64,000 bases of DNA from Janthinobacterium lividum PAMC 25724 (GCA_000242815.2 AHHB01000036.1:1-64000), one strand, 5' to 3'; shown: positions 1 to 9,025, counted from the first letter of the stretch. Program-made: numbers and translations. Notes: generated from the sequence alone by a model not told the origin.

Positions 1-225
1 GAACGATTCAACGGCCGTATCAGCGAATTGTTGCAGCAGACCCGATTCGACAGCCGGGCCGACCTGGAGAAGACCTTGCTCAACTATTTAAAGCTTTACA
101 ACCACCACATTCCACAACGGGCCATCGGTGCCAAAACACCCATCCAGGCGCTCAAAGAATGGCAGCAAAAGAAGCCGGAGCTATTCGTCAAGCGCATTTA
201 TGATCAAACGGGACTGGACAACTAG
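1..225 (+). CDS. IS481-family transposase, C-terminal part (5' end outside window)
   Basis: The frame is open from base 1 and gives 75 residues. They look like the end of an rve-type (DDE) integrase domain: ERFNGRISELL, then a helix with LNYLKLYNHHIPQRAIG and a TPIQAL(K)EW tail, typical of IS481 transposases (DNA strand transfer for the element). The catalytic D, D and E residues lie mostly upstream and cannot be checked. The TAG stop at 223-225 lies just outside the predicted insertion-sequence end, inside an ACTAGG hexamer that fits the NCTAGN target known for IS481, so the host target seems to supply the stop codon. Functionality is unknown because the 5' part is missing. Confidence 0.8.
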   Translation, partial: ERFNGRISELLQQTRFDSRADLEKTLLNYLKLYNHHIPQRAIGAKTPIQALKEWQQKKPELFVKRIYDQTGLDN

Positions 226-226
226 G
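1..226 (+). mobile_element. Right end of an IS481-like insertion sequence plus target hexamer
   Basis: Read inward from base 220 on the minus strand, the element begins TGTCCAGTCCCG, the TGT start usual for IS481/IS3-type ends. It is followed outside by ACTAGG (221-226), matching the NCTAGN target duplicated by IS481 of Bordetella. The flanking AraC-type reading frame matches its family up to this junction and then reads element sequence. The left end and the second target copy are outside the window. Confidence 0.65.
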
Positions 227-1084
227 AGGCATTCCCGATGCGGTTTGAAATGCCCTGGTCATATGGGCCAAATCAGAAAAACCTTCGTCAAAGGCAATCA
301 TCGTAAGGCTATCCAAGGATGAGAGGCGATGCGATGCGCGAACCAAGCGCGACGCTTGTCTAAGCGCTTCGGCCGTTATATTTGACTCCCTCAACCGGCG
401 CTCCAAAGTCCGCTGGTGGCAACCCAACTTGCGGGCGACACTTGCGATGGGAATGTGTCCCTCGTTTTCAAACATCAGAGCCACTTCGCCGACAGCGGAC
501 GCCTCCACACCCAGGATCTTGGCAGTGGTGGTCAAGCTGCGCTTCTCTCCTCCGCTCGGCAACTGCGCATTGCGCCGCGTGGTCGCCATCATGGTCTCCA
601 CAATCGCTAGCGTGCCTTGGCGGCAGCTATCAGGATCGTCTCGACCAGCCCTGAGCGTTCCATTTCCGCCATTTCCGGCATCATTGCCATTGCCATTGCC
701 ATTGCCGTTGGCCAGACTATTACGAGATGCGCTGCTTGGCCGGCGTGCGTAGCCATTGGCGCCGAGACTGGTCTGCACGCCCAGATTCGCGGACTGGTTA
801 TAGGCGTTGAACGCAATAAGCACGTCGGCTTCGCGCTGGAATGATGAGAGAAGCAGATAGCCTGGATTGATGTCGGTGGCGAGGAAGTCGTTGACCATGC
901 GCTCGACGACACCGGCCCCAGCTCCCTCAGCCGTTCGGGCGCGGCCGGCGGCATGGTAGCGCTGATACGGCAGGTGGCCACTGATGGCATGCGACACCGC
1001 GGAGACGAACCTGGTCATCGGCGTCCAGCCAGCCTTGCCCTCGAGCGCATTGACTACAACGTGGTATGCAAGTGAGTTCGGCAT
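188..1084 (-). pseudogene. AraC-type helix-turn-helix regulator, 3' end cut by the insertion sequence
   Basis: The frame encodes 298 residues. The N-terminal 130 are unrecognised. A Gly-Asn repeat linker follows, and then a C-terminal AraC/XylS DNA-binding domain with SVARKLGCHQRTLERRL and a second helix ending IAFDEGFSDLAHMTRAF. Family members continue past GM-P-S with several more residues. Here the last ten residues (CPVPFDHKCA) are read from the insertion element, so the native C-terminus is lost. Both HTH motifs remain, so some activity is possible. The ATG has AGGAA upstream. Target genes cannot be inferred. The tail overlaps the transposase gene by 38 bp, tail to tail. Confidence 0.65.
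682..705. repeat. Hexanucleotide tandem repeat (CATTGC)x4
   Basis: Four perfect CATTGC units lie inside the AraC-like gene and encode an alternating Gly-Asn run, with imperfect units on both sides. Six-base units keep the reading frame, so copy-number changes would lengthen or shorten the linker without switching the gene off. Confidence 0.85.
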
Positions 1085-1298
1085 TTTTTTGATTCCTAGT
1101 TCGACATTTTCACGACTCTACGGAAGGTTTTAGGCTACAAATAACTGGTAAGAGCACCGACCGAACTATGCAGAAAGAGGGCAGCTTCGACGCGGGTAAG
1201 AACCACCGCGCTAAGAAAGTAATAACGCCATTCAACAATGTCAAATCAGAGAAAACTGAATTGCAGTTGACATGGAAAAATTATCTTTTAAGAGACGA

Positions 1299-2231
1299 TC
1301 AAGAAGCTAGCTTCGATCGGCATAGCCGCAAAAAAGCTTCATACATAGGCACAAATTTCGCGGCGGCCTGATTCATTTCCTTCGCTTCACGAATAACATG
1401 CGGCGGCCGTTCCCCCATCGCTCGCTGCTGATCTGAAAAGACCGACAGCAGGTCAAACGAACCAATCGGAACGGTTCTCTCAACAATGCAACTAGCCATA
1501 ATGCAAGCCTCGCCATAAAACCGCTGTAGAGCGTCATTTAACTCAGCATCCACGAATTCATGTTCTGGCGTGTCCCACTCTTCAACAAAGCGAAAAAATG
1601 GCTGGATAGCCATTCGCTTAAATGACCCTCCAAAATCCTGCTCGCGGAGCAATCGAATCGACGGCTCGAACGGCAGCTCTTTTTTGAATCGTTCGAAAAG
1701 AATCTGATCATGTGTTGGGCCGGCCGGCTGTGATGCCACAGCCATAGGAGCGGAGGCAAGCTGCACCACAGATATCGGCTTCAATTGCGGGTAGTGCTGG
1801 AAGAGCCTTGACTCGTCTCTCGACAACTCCTCCCAAATATCGCCCCAAAAAAGCATCGATACCTCAAACATGCCATTTTCACGCTGCTGCTCTGAGATTT
1901 CACGAGCAACGGCCTGAGTTGGGCCATCGGCATCCGCAGTGGTGGCAATATAAAGTCTGCTCAGTGCTGGCTTAAACTTAGCAGCTTCAGCCACCTCGGC
2001 CCGAATAGTGGTCTCGGAAACTTTTCCAATCGTGTTTTTGCATTGAAGCCCAATCAGTGCACCGTTCTGATCTCGACCATATACGTCCACACCATACTGA
2101 GCTTGCCCATGTCTTCCATGGCGAGTGAAATCTGGGTTATTCCAGCGAATCTTCGCGGCCGAGCAAACGATCTTTTCAAACTCATCCCATCCCTGCGGCT
2201 TGGGCAAATGGGAGTCCGCAAATGTAGGCAT
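1299..2231 (-). CDS. Mrr-like PD-(D/E)XK nuclease with an unrecognised C-terminal domain (candidate defence protein)
   Basis: 310 residues. The N-terminal half has the restriction-endonuclease fold seen in Mrr-like proteins: W15-x-x-F-E19, a GR-x-GQ-x-Q-x-GVD segment with D49, and the Q63-C-K65 pair (GLQCKN), followed by an ATTADADGPTQ strand. The predicted catalytic residues E19, D49, Q63 and K65 are all present. This N-terminal module is common in antiphage proteins that join it to a sensor or NTPase. Here residues from about 155 to 310 show no P-loop and no family I recognise. The start is supported by AGGA five bases before the ATG. The gene stands alone, with no methylase beside it, so a type IV-like or abortive-infection role is possible but unproven. 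Confidence 0.7.
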   Translation of the reverse strand: MPTFADSHLPKPQGWDEFEKIVCSAAKIRWNNPDFTRHGRHGQAQYGVDVYGRDQNGALIGLQCKNTIGKVSETTIRAEVAEAAKFKPALSRLYIATTADADGPTQAVAREISEQQRENGMFEVSMLFWGDIWEELSRDESRLFQHYPQLKPISVVQLASAPMAVASQPAGPTHDQILFERFKKELPFEPSIRLLREQDFGGSFKRMAIQPFFRFVEEWDTPEHEFVDAELNDALQRFYGEACIMASCIVERTVPIGSFDLLSVFSDQQRAMGERPPHVIREAKEMNQAAAKFVPMYEAFLRLCRSKLAS

Positions 2232-2332
2232 ACAATTCCTATTTAAAGTGGCACTACTGCATTAATTGATGCCAGCATAATAACTCACGATAGCTATTTA
2301 TGGCATCATGTTCTAGTGGTTGCCATGCCTTG

Positions 2333-2620
2333 TCACATTGATTTACGGGGCCGGCCACTGCATGGCTTTGGTGGCTTGCAGACATGGGCCTCAGAGGCCG
2401 GCAGCATCAGCCAGTCTGCCGGCTTCAAAGCGTTATAAACGTTGGGCGTCGTGACCAAGATCACGTGCTCGATTTTCACCATCCACTCCCGGAGCACTTC
2501 ACACTTGGCCTGAATATAGATTTCTGTCACGTGATCATGTGAATGGTTAATAAACTCACTCTTCTTAACTACATAAGGCACGCTGATTGAGGTCATTAGC
2601 GCGCCGAGAAAGCGCTGCAA
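2333..2620 (-). CDS. Hypothetical small protein (95 aa)
   Basis: I do not recognise this protein. The only in-frame start before the conserved-looking part is a TTG at 2620, twelve bases after the integrase's displaced stop codon; GAAGAAGG lies further upstream. It has no signal peptide or membrane segment. The middle is rich in aliphatic and charged residues, and the C-terminus is Pro/Lys-rich (CKPPKPCSGRPRK). It is probably island cargo co-transcribed with the integrase. Its base composition is more AT-rich than the core genes to the right, consistent with transfer. It may not be translated. Confidence 0.35.
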   Translation of the reverse strand: MQRFLGALMTSISVPYVVKKSEFINHSHDHVTEIYIQAKCEVLREWMVKIEHVILVTTPNVYNALKPADWLMLPASEAHVCKPPKPCSGRPRKSM

Positions 2621-2631
2621 ATCATGGTTTG

Positions 2632-3955
2632 TCAGCCCTTCTTCTCCGGCGCCATGTTCGCGTAACGCGCGGTCGTTTGCCCGTCCTTGTGCCCAACAAC
2701 TGAACGCAGCTCATCCTCCGTTTGAATGAAGCCAGCATCGATCATGTTGCCTTGCCGGATGCGCTCGATGGTCCGCTTCTGCAAATTCGCCACGCTGCGT
2801 GGCGCCAATCATGTCTGCAATGGCCACTGGCGACGAGGTGATGTCTTTGAGCACTCTGGAAATGAAGGAGCGACGAGTGTCATGCATGTGAATGCCATCA
2901 AGCTTCGCCCGCTCAAGCACTCGGCGGAATACAGTCTTGAAGCCCTCGATCTTGTAGTGAAAGACTCGCTCGTCCACTCGCGGAATAACCTTAAAGGCTG
3001 CCACGGCCTCCGGCAGCAAAATAACCAGGCGCTCCTCGTCCGCCTTCGTCTGATCCGCATCGAGATTGATGACTCGGCGCTCGACATCGATTTGCGACCA
3101 TAGCAGGCCAAGTATTTCAGCTCTTCTCATGCCCGTGGATATGGCGACGGCAAAAATGAGCGGCATTTCCTTGTTCCGGCATTTGCGCAGCTCCGTAAGC
3201 AGCGCTTCCTCTTCGTCCGGCGAGATGATCCGTCGTCGGCGCCGCTCGCCGCCCTTCACCTTGGCCTTGTCTGCTTCTGCAAAGGGATTGTGCCCGTTGA
3301 GGCGCTTCCACGCTTTATTGTCCGTGAAGCGCAGCTTGTTGACGACGGCTTGCAGAGCATATATCTCGCGCTTGACCGTGCTCTTCGCCTTGCCCTGCCG
3401 CAATCTGACATCAATGTATTCGGTCGTCTCCTGCTCCGTCAGGTCGTCGATATAGAAATCTCCGATCTTTTGCTTGGCGAAGCCCTTGGCATGCTCCCTC
3501 AGGCCTGCAAGCGGCCCTGACGGGACGACAAAGCCGCTTTTGATGTAGGAGATCTCAATATTGCGGCAGCTTTCCAGGCGCGCCCTGGCGGCCTTTGCTG
3601 TTTGCTGGACCTTGTCTACGCCGCAATCTATCAATGGGGTCACGTAGGCGCGCAGATAGCTGTCGATGGCATGGCCAAGCGTGCAGCGCCCTTCCATGAT
3701 GAATTCCGCGGCAAGGCGCTCGATCTCGGAAACCATCAGACTCGCGCGGTCTCGCCCTTGGGCGATCAGAAGCCGGCCTTGCGGCGTCTTGGTGTCGGCC
3801 AAAAATATCTTGGCGCGCTCGAGCTCGTCTTGCCCGAACGAGCGGTCGACAACGAAGTCGCCGCGCTCAACGCGCACTCTGTAACGTATGGATTTTGTTT
3901 TGTCGGCGTTTTTCCAGTCAATGACCCGGATGCCGCGAGGAATGGATGATGCCAT
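2632..3955 (-). pseudogene. Tyrosine-type site-specific integrase, frameshifted near its C-terminus
   Basis: The main frame (2711-3955) has a core-binding domain and the first catalytic arginine region (STGMRRAEILGLLW) and the H-x-x-R box (HDTRRSF), but then ends in unrelated sequence. Around base 2800 a one-base shift brings in a second frame, open from about 2808 to a TGA at 2632-2634. That frame reads RSVANLQKR, later VVGHKDGQTTARYANM, the expected last box with the second His and the catalytic Tyr. The gene therefore probably carries a +1 lesion (or a sequencing error) and cannot make a complete recombinase from one frame. It points away from tRNA-Val and lies 125 bp from it, the usual layout for an island integrated in a tRNA gene. 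Confidence 0.75.
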
Positions 3956-4080
3956 GATTGGCTTTCGGCGTTGGTGGAATCGTTTGTCGAATTCCCCTAT
4001 TTTTCACCATCAAGCCGGCATTTGCCGATGCCTTGAAACCTGCCGGCGAACGCCAAGACCTTGATTTCAAAGCTTAAATT

Positions 4081-4155
4081 TGGTGGGAAGTGCAAGTTTC
4101 GAACTTGCGACCCCTGCAGTGTGAATGCAGTGCTCTACCCCTGAGCTAACCTCCC
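4081..4155 (-). tRNA. tRNA-Val (anticodon CAC), CCA encoded
   Basis: The reverse complement folds as a complete cloverleaf. The acceptor GGGAGGT pairs with ACTTCCC, the D-arm is AGCTC/GAGC, and the anticodon arm is CTGCA-TTCACAC-TGCAG, giving anticodon CAC for GUG codons. The T-arm is GCAAG-TTCGAAA-CTTGC, followed by ACCA. The 3' end faces the integrase and island, so it is the probable attachment site. Confidence 0.95.
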
Positions 4156-4236
4156 GAAGCGAGGCGAATTATCGCATAGGTGTTGCGGCATCTGCAAGGG
4201 CTGGCAACAGGAAATTTAGTATGCGAGGCTTTTTTC

Positions 4237-4950
4237 TCAGCTTGCCACTGGTGGCGCCAGGACGGCGGTCCAGATGCATTGGCCTTTGGCGGCCTTGTCC
4301 AGGCCGGCGATGGTCGCTTCATGGGCGGCGAGTTCGTCGGCAGTGGCGCTCTGGAAGATGACTTCGGCGAGTGGCACGATTTCTAGTACGGCACCATCGG
4401 CAGCGACTTCCACTTCTTCCATGCTCAGGCTGTTTTGCCCGCGCGTCATGGCCAGGTAGACGTCGGCCAGTAATTCCGAGTCGAGCAGCGCGCCATGCAG
4501 TTTGCGGTGGGCGTTCGAGACGCCGTAGCGGTCGCACAGGGCATCGAGCGAGTTGCGCTTGCCTGGATGCATTTCCTTGGCCTGCACCAGGGTATCGATA
4601 ACGCCATGCACCTGCTCATGCACGGGCGGCAGGTTCAGGCGCTTGAATTCCGCGTTGAGGAAGCCGATATCGAACGGGGCGTTGTGAATAATCAATTCGG
4701 CGCCGGCGATATACGCGCGCAATTGTTCCGCGATCTGCGCGAATTTTGGCTTATCGCTGAGAAATTCCGTCGTCAATCCGTGGACGGCGAGCGCGCCCTC
4801 TTCCGAATCACGCTCGGGATTGATGTAATGGTGAAAATTGTTCCCCGTCAACATACGGTTGTTCAGCTCAACCGCACCGATTTCCAGGATGCGGTCACCT
4901 GTGCGCGGATTGAGGCCGGTGGTTTCAGTATCGAGAACAATTTGACGCAT
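4237..4950 (-). CDS. dnaQ: DNA polymerase III epsilon subunit (3'-5' proofreading exonuclease)
   Basis: 237 residues, the usual size. DnaQ removes misincorporated bases within the Pol III core. The exonuclease domain starts at residue 1 with Exo I VLDTETTGL (catalytic D and E), then Exo II HNAPFDIGFLNAEF, and Exo III HGALLDSELLADVYL with the catalytic His and Asp. The C-terminal 50 residues are the short polymerase-binding tail. It lies downstream of rnhA on the same strand, as part of the gloB/methyltransferase/rnhA/dnaQ cluster also seen in E. coli. A -10-like TATACT sits about 40 bp upstream, inside the loop of the rnhA terminator. Confidence 0.95.
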   Translation of the reverse strand: MRQIVLDTETTGLNPRTGDRILEIGAVELNNRMLTGNNFHHYINPERDSEEGALAVHGLTTEFLSDKPKFAQIAEQLRAYIAGAELIIHNAPFDIGFLNAEFKRLNLPPVHEQVHGVIDTLVQAKEMHPGKRNSLDALCDRYGVSNAHRKLHGALLDSELLADVYLAMTRGQNSLSMEEVEVAADGAVLEIVPLAEVIFQSATADELAAHEATIAGLDKAAKGQCIWTAVLAPPVAS

Positions 4951-4967
4951 GGCAGATTCAGTCGTAA

Positions 4968-5014
4968 AAGCAAAAAGCGAAGGGCACAGTATAGCAAAGC
5001 TGCGCCCTTCGCTT
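4968..5014 (-). terminator. rnhA terminator with a dnaQ -10 candidate in its loop
   Basis: On the minus strand AAGCGAAGGGC (5004-5014) pairs with GCCCTTCGCTT (4975-4985) and is followed by a short T-run. The 18-base loop contains TATACT (4988-4993), a plausible -10 for dnaQ, with TTGTAA 19 bases further upstream. The long loop makes termination only moderately likely. Confidence 0.5.
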
Positions 5015-5029
5015 ACAACTAGTTAGGCC

Positions 5030-5094
5030 CGGACGCCCGTCAAAAACGTCGTGAGCGGCAGCGATTTGCGGCCAAGAAGCGCAACCGTGCTCAC
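5030..5094. repeat. Dispersed intergenic repeat, copy A
   Basis: This non-coding stretch between dnaQ and rnhA contains CGTGAGCGGCAGCGATTTGC and AAGAAGCGCAACCGTGCTC. It aligns along its whole length with copies at 46785-46845 (same strand) and 17263-17340 (opposite strand), preceded in each by a (G/T)ACAAAA-type motif. It is an intergenic repeat family of unknown role. Confidence 0.6.
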
Positions 5095-5174
5095 TCTAGC
5101 GTCGCTGCGCTGGTAAGCAGCGCCGGCCGGCAAAGCGCGAGGCAGGAAGCGCAGCCGGCTGAGCTTGCGGGCGC

Positions 5175-5624
5175 TTATGCGCGCACGGTTTCCACGCCCA
5201 GGTTGGCCAGTGCATCGGCCCGCTCGTTGCCAGGATGACCATTGTGGCCACGCACCCAGCGCCATTCCACTTCATGAACGGCCTGGGCCGTATCGAGGGC
5301 CTGCCACAGATCGACGTTCTTGACGGGAGCCTTGGCCGCCGTTTTCCAGCCACGCGCCTTCCAGCCGTGTATCCATTCACTGATACCCTTCTGGACATAT
5401 TGGCTATCGGTATAAATCACCACTTGGCAGGGACGTTTGAGTGCCGTCAAGGCTTCGATCACGGCCTGCAATTCCATGCGGTTATTCGTCGTGTTCAGTT
5501 CCCCGCCATAAATTTCTTTCTTGGCACCGTCGGCCACCATCAGTGCGCCCCAGCCGCCTGTGCCGGGATTTCCCTTGCATGCGCCATCGGCGTAAATTTC
5601 TACCTTGTCTTCAAACTTAGCCAT
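5175..5624 (-). CDS. rnhA: Ribonuclease HI
   Basis: 149 residues, the normal RNase HI length. The enzyme cuts the RNA strand of RNA-DNA hybrids (R-loops, Okazaki primers). The catalytic carboxylates are visible: D in [12 protein letters not shown] in [10 protein letters not shown] in YTDSQYV, and the last D in GNERADALA, with the catalytic His in [10 protein letters not shown]. It starts inside the 3' end of the methyltransferase gene (8-bp overlap), so the two are probably translationally coupled. A terminator-like hairpin follows before dnaQ. Confidence 0.96.
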   Translation of the reverse strand: MAKFEDKVEIYADGACKGNPGTGGWGALMVADGAKKEIYGGELNTTNNRMELQAVIEALTALKRPCQVVIYTDSQYVQKGISEWIHGWKARGWKTAAKAPVKNVDLWQALDTAQAVHEVEWRWVRGHNGHPGNERADALANLGVETVRA

Positions 5625-6393
5625 CTTGCTGTTCCCGCCTTTTATTCGTGACCGGTGCGCCTGCGGGCGCCGTCGCCGGTTTCTTGGTCCACGCCGGACC
5701 GATCAAACGCATCCCTTTGACACGCTTGATCGCCTGCACTATATACACTGCACCCAGATATGGCCACCAACGCGTACCCGCCTTGTCCATGAAGGCGTTG
5801 CGGCGCAGCCATTTTTCTGTCCTGCAGGCAGGTACGTAGCAGCCAAAATAGCTTTGACTGACGCCCATGTTGAGCAATTTTAACCAGTCTTTCATGCGCG
5901 CCATAGAGATCAGCTCGCCCGCCTGCGGCAGGTAATGGCGTCCCGTGAACCTCGCCAAGCCCTGCCGCACGCCCCACAGGCTGGCCGGATTGAAGCCGCA
6001 AACGATCACGCGCCCCTCCGGTATCAGCACGCGCTCGACTTCGCGCAAGACCTGGTGTGGCTCGGCGGCAAATTCGAGTACGTGCGGCAAGATCACCAGG
6101 TCCAGACTTTGCGATTCAAACGGCAGTTCATCGAAGGCCGATACCAAGGTCAGGCGCCGCTCCTGCGGCGAGCGTGACGGCAGGCGCGAATCGAGCAGCC
6201 ATTTGTTCGGCATGCGGCTGGCGGCCAGCGCGTCGAGCTGGGGCAAGCCGATCTGCACCGCGTTGTAACCGAAGATGTCGACGCTCAGGCTGTCGAGGCA
6301 TTGCTGCTCCCAGGCGCGCACATACAGGCCGGCCGGCGTCTGCAGCCAGCCATCAAGCGCTATAATGGATTTTTCGGATGCCGCACTGTCCAT
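5617..6393 (-). CDS. SAM-dependent methyltransferase (YafS-like)
   Basis: 258 residues. The core is a class I (Rossmann) methyltransferase of the Methyltransf_11 type: the central strands include [20 protein letters not shown] and [20 protein letters not shown], with [17 protein letters not shown] as the post-motif strand. The N-terminal glycine-rich SAM loop is weak, as in E. coli YafS, which sits in the same place between gloB and rnhA. The substrate is unknown. The C-terminal end is basic and Pro/Ala-rich. It is divergent from gloB with only 19 bp between the start codons. Confidence 0.75.
   Translation of the reverse strand: MDSAASEKSIIALDGWLQTPAGLYVRAWEQQCLDSLSVDIFGYNAVQIGLPQLDALAASRMPNKWLLDSRLPSRSPQERRLTLVSAFDELPFESQSLDLVILPHVLEFAAEPHQVLREVERVLIPEGRVIVCGFNPASLWGVRQGLARFTGRHYLPQAGELISMARMKDWLKLLNMGVSQSYFGCYVPACRTEKWLRRNAFMDKAGTRWWPYLGAVYIVQAIKRVKGMRLIGPAWTKKPATAPAGAPVTNKRREQQDG
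6361..6366 (+). promoter_or_regulatory. Candidate -10 box for gloB
   Basis: A perfect TATAAT lies 46 bp before the gloB ATG, inside the start of the divergent methyltransferase gene. No good -35 is visible, so this is a candidate only. Confidence 0.4.
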
Positions 6394-6412
6394 TCAGTTT
6401 TCTCTCTTGCTC

Positions 6413-7222
6413 ATGACACACTCCCCTGAACACGCTTTATCGGTACTTGCCGTGCCTGCCTTTGCCGACAACTACCTTTGGCTGATCCACGACGGCCGCC
6501 ACGCCGCCGTGGTCGACCCTGGCGATGCGATAGCCATCCTCGATGTGCTGCAAGCCCATCGGCTGACCTTGTCCGCTATTTTACTCACACACCACCACGC
6601 CGACCACACCGGTGGCGTACCTGAATTGTTGCAGCATTTCGCCGTGCCCGTCTTTGGCCCGCGCCATGAGGCTATCACAGCCATCACACAGCCGCTTGCC
6701 GAAGGCGATGTCGCCTATGTGGCCGCACTGGGATTGCAGATGACGGTCATCGACGTACCCGGCCATACCAAGGGACATATCGCTTACGTGCGCCAGCGCG
6801 ACGAGCGCAACGGCTCGCCGTGGTTGTTTTCCGGCGATACCCTGTTTGCCGGTGGCTGCGGCCGCCTGTTCGAAGGCACGCCGGGTCAAATGGCAGACTC
6901 GCTGGGCAAACTGGCCACCCTGCCCGACGACACCGAGGTATTTTGCGCGCATGAGTACACCTTGTCCAATCTGCGCTTCGCTAACGCCGTCGAGCCGGGC
7001 AACCTGGCCTTGCAGGAACGCATCGCTATCGACACGGAAAAGCGCCAGCAAGGCTTATCGACCGTGCCGTCGACGATTGCGATGGAAAAAGCCACGAATC
7101 CCTTCCTGCGCTACCGCGAGCCGGCGATTTTGACCAGCTTGAAGGTAGAAGGCAAGCTGGCCACCGACGCCTCGCCCGTGGAAGCGTTTGCGGCGCTGCG
7201 TATGTGGAAAAACAACTTTTAA
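6413..7222 (+). CDS. gloB: Hydroxyacylglutathione hydrolase (glyoxalase II)
   Basis: The second step of methylglyoxal detoxification: it hydrolyses S-D-lactoylglutathione to glutathione and D-lactate. From the ATG at 6413 the protein has 269 residues, close to the family's 250-260. The open frame extends further upstream, but only from 6413 does the protein start in family register ([13 protein letters not shown]). The binuclear metal site [10 protein letters not shown] is intact, followed by [23 protein letters not shown] and a later CAHEYT His. The C-terminal HAGH domain ends [11 protein letters not shown]. It shares a bidirectional terminator with convergent aceB. Confidence 0.95.
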   Translation: MTHSPEHALSVLAVPAFADNYLWLIHDGRHAAVVDPGDAIAILDVLQAHRLTLSAILLTHHHADHTGGVPELLQHFAVPVFGPRHEAITAITQPLAEGDVAYVAALGLQMTVIDVPGHTKGHIAYVRQRDERNGSPWLFSGDTLFAGGCGRLFEGTPGQMADSLGKLATLPDDTEVFCAHEYTLSNLRFANAVEPGNLALQERIAIDTEKRQQGLSTVPSTIAMEKATNPFLRYREPAILTSLKVEGKLATDASPVEAFAALRMWKNNF

Positions 7223-7242
7223 GCTTCTGTTTCTAAAAAGAA

Positions 7243-7284
7243 AAATCCCGGCGATGCCATCAGGCATCGCCGGGATTTTTTTAT
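7243..7284. terminator. Bidirectional terminator between gloB and aceB
   Basis: AAATCCCGGCGATGCC (7243-7258), a 4-base loop, and the exact complement (7263-7278) form a 16-bp stem, flanked by A-rich and T-rich runs on either side. It can end transcription of both convergent genes. Confidence 0.9.
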
Positions 7285-7302
7285 CGATTTACTTGATCAG
7301 GA

Positions 7303-8901
7303 TCAGATTTCTTCGTACAGCGGCAAAGTCAGGAATTCGGCGAACGATTCCGATGTCGACATTTCCTCGAAAATCTGGCCGGCACGCACATAAGTCGGGC
7401 CGTCGCCGCCGGGCGCATCGCGCTGTACCTTGGCCAGCTCTTCAGGAATCATGGCGCGCACCATCTCGGCCGTGACCTTGCGGCCATCTTCCAGCACACC
7501 CTTGCTCGATCGAATCCACTGCCACACTTGCGAGCGGCTGATCTCGGCCGTGGCCGCATCTTCCATCAGGTTGTGGATAGGCACGCAACCGTTGCCGGCC
7601 AGCCAGCTGCCCAGGTAGTGGATGCCCACGTTGATGTTGTAGCGCAAACCCGCTTCCGTGATCGGCGCTTCGGGCTGGAAGTTCAGCAAATCCGACGCCT
7701 TGACGTCGATGTCGGGACGCTGCTTGTCGATCTGGTTCGGCTTGTCACCGAGCACTTTCGTGAACTCGCCCATGGCCAGTTCCACCAGACCCGGATGGGC
7801 AACCCAGCCGCCGTCGTAGCCGTCGGTGGCGTCGCGCGCCTTGTCGTTGCGCACGCCGCCCATGGCGATGTCATTTTTTTCCGGATCGTTCTTGATCGGG
7901 ATCAATGCCGCCATGCCACCGATCGCTGGTGCGCCGCGTTTGTGGCAAGTTTTCAGCAGCAGCAAGGCATAAGCGCGCATGAAGGGCGCCGTCATCGTCA
8001 CTTTCGCGCGGTCGGCCAGGCAGAAATCCTTGTCGAGCTTGAATTTCTTGATGCAAGAGAAGATGTAATCCCAGCGGCCCGCGTTCAGGCCCGAGCTGTG
8101 TTCTTTCAGTTCGTACAGGATTTCATCCATTTCGAAGGCTGCCAGGATGGTTTCAATCAGCACGGTCGCCTTGATCGTGCCTTGTGGCAAGCCCAGTTCG
8201 TTTTGCGTCATGACGAAGATATCGTTCCACAGGCGCGCTTCCAGGTGCGATTCCATCTTCGGCAGATAAAAGTAGGGACCGGCGCCGCGTGCCAGTTGCT
8301 CCTTGGCGTTGTGGAACATGAACAGGGCAAAGTCGAAAATGCCGCCGGAAATGCGCTTGCCGTCGACCAGCACATGCTTTTCATCGAGGTGCCAGCCGCG
8401 CGGGCGCACCACGAGGGTGGCGATCTTGTCATTCAACTTGTATGACTTGCCATTTTGCTCCAGCGAAATGGTCTTGCGCACGGCGTCGAACATATTGATT
8501 TGGCCCGTCAACTGGTTATCCCAGTTCGGCGTGTTCGAATCCTCGAAGTCCGTCATATAGCTGTCGGCGCCGGAATTAAATGCGTTGATGACCATCTTGC
8601 GCTCGACGGGGCCGGTAATTTCCACGCGGCGGCATTCGAGCGCCTGTGGAATCGGCGCAATCTTCCAGTCACCGTCGCGAATATGCGCGGTTTCTGGCAG
8701 GAAATCAGGACGTTCACCCGCGTCGAGACGCTTGGCGCGCTCCACGCGCAGGGCCAGCAATTGCTGGCGGCGCGGCTCGAATTGACGCGTCAGCTTGGCC
8801 ACCAGCGCCAGCGCTGCCGGGGTCAGTATCTGTTCGTAGCCGGGCTTGATTTCACCCGATATGTGCATGCCCTCTGGAAGTGCGATGGTGTTCTGCGTCA
8901 T
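7303..8901 (-). CDS. aceB: Malate synthase A
   Basis: 532 residues, as expected for the A isoform. It condenses acetyl-CoA with glyoxylate to malate in the glyoxylate shunt. Visible marks are the [11 protein letters not shown] loop, [13 protein letters not shown] with the active-site Arg, [33 protein letters not shown] with the metal-binding Glu, and the late [21 protein letters not shown] with the catalytic Asp region. It is divergent from a LysR-type gene across 216 bp that contain inverted repeats, suggesting LysR control. No isocitrate lyase gene is in the window. Confidence 0.96.
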   Translation of the reverse strand: MTQNTIALPEGMHISGEIKPGYEQILTPAALALVAKLTRQFEPRRQQLLALRVERAKRLDAGERPDFLPETAHIRDGDWKIAPIPQALECRRVEITGPVERKMVINAFNSGADSYMTDFEDSNTPNWDNQLTGQINMFDAVRKTISLEQNGKSYKLNDKIATLVVRPRGWHLDEKHVLVDGKRISGGIFDFALFMFHNAKEQLARGAGPYFYLPKMESHLEARLWNDIFVMTQNELGLPQGTIKATVLIETILAAFEMDEILYELKEHSSGLNAGRWDYIFSCIKKFKLDKDFCLADRAKVTMTAPFMRAYALLLLKTCHKRGAPAIGGMAALIPIKNDPEKNDIAMGGVRNDKARDATDGYDGGWVAHPGLVELAMGEFTKVLGDKPNQIDKQRPDIDVKASDLLNFQPEAPITEAGLRYNINVGIHYLGSWLAGNGCVPIHNLMEDAATAEISRSQVWQWIRSSKGVLEDGRKVTAEMVRAMIPEELAKVQRDAPGGDGPTYVRAGQIFEEMSTSESFAEFLTLPLYEEI

Positions 8902-9025
8902 GAAGTTCTCCGGTTTTTAATCAATATAAGAAAAAGTAATCTGGCGATCCAAGTATAAGCGGAACGATTGCGCTGGCAAGCCGGACAAAGGTGCGAAAAC
9001 ACTCTGCCGGGCGGCACGTTTGTTC

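Noticed and set aside
1168-1371. 67-codon open frame on the plus strand
   Set aside because: It has no family features and ends inside the oppositely oriented nuclease gene, which is clearly coding.
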